Source: Coxiellaceae bacterium (GTDB lineage: Bacteria; Pseudomonadota; Gammaproteobacteria; UBA9339). Taken from it: a stretch of DNA of 7,174 nt. The notes beneath the pieces were generated by a model that was given only the letters and a program-made list of their open reading frames with translations, did no database searches and had not been told where the DNA came from. The DNA is taken from assembly GCA_003142435.1 (NCBI GenBank), contig PLMI01000031.1, positions 1-7,174 of the forward strand, in the 5' to 3' direction. The position numbers and the translations under genes are program-made. This document shows positions 5,731 to 7,174 of the stretch, piece by piece; position 1 is the stretch's first letter; every line of letters starts with the position of its first letter.

Positions 5731-7174
5731 TTAGCAAATGTTACAGCTCATAAATACCACTGGCTCTGTTGACAAACCAAAATCCTCACTATAATAACGC
5801 TCATCTAAATAATAAATTCCCTCGTTTTGTATTTCATAAATTGCCTTTTCTTCTTTAAGCTTTTGCCATACATTTGGAAAAATATTTACACTATAACGTT
5901 GTGTCTTTTTTAACAATTCGTAATATCTTTTAGAATTATATTCCTTTGCAACCCTGCATAATTCAGCAATTAAATTTTCACCTTCACCATATGGAACAAT
6001 CACTGCTTGCGTGGGCGCGTCAATTGCCTCAAATAATTTCCCTGCTGTCATAAAAGATTGTTGTAATAATGGTACTTTACCCTCACAATTTCCTATCAAG
6101 CTATTTTGCGAATTTGTTGATAGCAAATCAAATAATGACGTACTATATCCAATTTTATCCTTTGGTAATAAATAACTCATTTCTTTAGCCCGCTCAAAAA
6201 AATAATATCGAAAATATTGCTTAATTTTTTCCGGACTAAGCAAACTCCCTGATTGCTGCTCTTGAAAAATGCGTGCTGTCACATCCTTCCCAACTTTGAT
6301 GTCTGGCAGAGAATCTATTTTTTCATCTTCTGGATTAACGACATATACAACACCATTAATCAAATTACCAAACTCATCTTTCAGCTCTCCATTACGATTA
6401 CAACGCCCCGCTGCTTGAGCAATTGAATCCAATCCAGCTAAAAAGCGAATAACAACAGCAAAGTCAATATCAACACCAGCTTCAATTAATTGTGTGCTAA
6501 TACACAATACTGGCAATCTTTCATTTAATCTTTTTTTGATTTTATCAAATAATTTTTTGCGATGCGCTGGACATTGGTTAGTACTCAAATGAAATATCTC
6601 TTCGGCAGTAATTTTTTGTTCTTTGCAGTATTGATATAATTTTTGTGCCCAATTTTTAGTATTTACGATAACTAAGCAGCTTTTTTTTGCATTAAATTCA
6701 CTCAAAATAAGATCGCAAATTTCCTGTGTTTTCCACCCACCAGATTTAAAGTTACACTTATCTACAATATCAACACGCTGTAAATCTTTAAATGATTGAT
6801 CAACATTTGCAATTAAAGTATTGTTTTCCGGGATATCTAACTGCCCATATTCCGATAATCTAAGCTCATTTAACAGTGGCTGAGTTGCTGTACAAAGCAC
6901 TGCGGTAGTTTTGGCATGATTAACCAAAAAATTTAATGAATTACAAAACAGATGAACGCACTTTATAGGCAATGTTTGTATTTCATCAAAAATAAGTACA
7001 CTATTTGCCAATTGATGTAACCGCCTAACACCACGAGTACCACTGCCAAATAAAACTTCTAAAAACTGCACCATAGTCGTTACAATAATTGGTGAATTCC
7101 AATTTTCGGCAGCTAGTTTGCTATGCCATGTTTGCACTTCAGGCTCCAAATTTGAATGATGCTCTAATACCCAT
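5731..7174 (-). CDS. cas3: Cas3 helicase-nuclease, C-terminal part (5' end outside window)
   Basis: The frame is open to the right edge, giving 480 visible residues (numbered from Trp1, positions 7173-7171); no start codon is in the window. Cas3 is recruited by target-bound Cascade, then unwinds and degrades the DNA. Superfamily 2 helicase motifs appear in order: LEHHSNLE (3-10) and TTMVQFLEVLFGSG (32-45), typical of Cas3; the DExD/H-box variant DEIQ (63-66); TAT in LCTATQP (93-99); FHLST (194-198); STQLIEAGVDIDF (226-238); and the arginine-finger motif QAAGRCNR (253-260). After about 300 comes the Cas3 C-terminal region. The HD nuclease domain and Walker A motif must lie in the missing N-terminal part, so whether they are intact cannot be judged. 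cas5c begins 9 bases after the stop. A TTG at 7149 is an internal leucine codon, not a start. Confidence 0.95.
   Translation of the reverse strand, partial: WVLEHHSNLEPEVQTWHSKLAAENWNSPIIVTTMVQFLEVLFGSGTRGVRRLHQLANSVLIFDEIQTLPIKCVHLFCNSLNFLVNHAKTTAVLCTATQPLLNELRLSEYGQLDIPENNTLIANVDQSFKDLQRVDIVDKCNFKSGGWKTQEICDLILSEFNAKKSCLVIVNTKNWAQKLYQYCKEQKITAEEIFHLSTNQCPAHRKKLFDKIKKRLNERLPVLCISTQLIEAGVDIDFAVVIRFLAGLDSIAQAAGRCNRNGELKDEFGNLINGVVYVVNPEDEKIDSLPDIKVGKDVTARIFQEQQSGSLLSPEKIKQYFRYYFFERAKEMSYLLPKDKIGYSTSLFDLLSTNSQNSLIGNCEGKVPLLQQSFMTAGKLFEAIDAPTQAVIVPYGEGENLIAELCRVAKEYNSKRYYELLKKTQRYSVNIFPNVWQKLKEEKAIYEIQNEGIYYLDERYYSEDFGLSTEPVVFMSCNIC

Noticed and set aside
7147..7149. TTG start codon for cas3 at 7149
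   Set aside because: The frame stays open to the window edge and the residues before it (WVLEHHSN) are conserved Cas3 sequence, so the TTG is an internal leucine codon.
1..7174. A previously undescribed system
   Set aside because: Every gene fits the known type I-C layout in order, length and motifs. There is no extra gene, fusion or unusual insertion in the visible part.

Overview
The window carries most of a canonical type I-C (formerly Dvulg) CRISPR-Cas locus. Every gene is on the minus strand and is read from the right edge to the left. The order of transcription is cas3 (5' end outside the window), cas5c, cas8c with an embedded cas11c, cas7c, cas4, cas1 and cas2. An AT-rich leader follows, and then the first 18 bases of a CRISPR repeat at positions 18 to 1. 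The array itself lies beyond the left edge. No gene is supported on the plus strand.

The host is a bacterium, but the sequence does not identify it. The coding DNA is AT-rich, with long A/T runs and frequent AGA, AAA and TTA codons, while the repeat fragment is very GC-rich (16 of 18 bases). One near-consensus IHF-like site in the leader would suit a proteobacterium, but this is weak evidence. There is no tRNA, housekeeping gene or mobile element to narrow it further.

Right part (2161-7174) is interference. Cas3 degrades the target. Cas5c processes pre-crRNA and caps the crRNA 5' handle. Cas8c is the large subunit, Cas11c the small subunit and Cas7c the backbone. There is no cas6, as expected for type I-C, and the Cas5c catalytic residues Tyr, Lys and His are visible. 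Left part (196-2158) is adaptation: Cas4 trims prespacers and Cas1-Cas2 integrate them at the leader end of the array. Junctions are tight: a 4-base ATGA overlap at cas5/cas8, 1 base at cas8/cas7, 2 bases at cas7/cas4 and cas1/cas2, 9 bases at cas3/cas5 and 20 bases at cas4/cas1. This points to one co-transcribed, translationally coupled operon.

The most informative hidden feature is inside cas8c. A strong Shine-Dalgarno (GGAGG) sits 9 bases before an in-frame ATG at 3427 and would give a separate 143-residue Cas11c. All visible genes look intact and active-site residues are present. I see no sign of a previously undescribed system; the less routine points are the embedded cas11c, the long C-terminal tail shared by Cas8c and Cas11c, and an inverted repeat at the leader-repeat junction.
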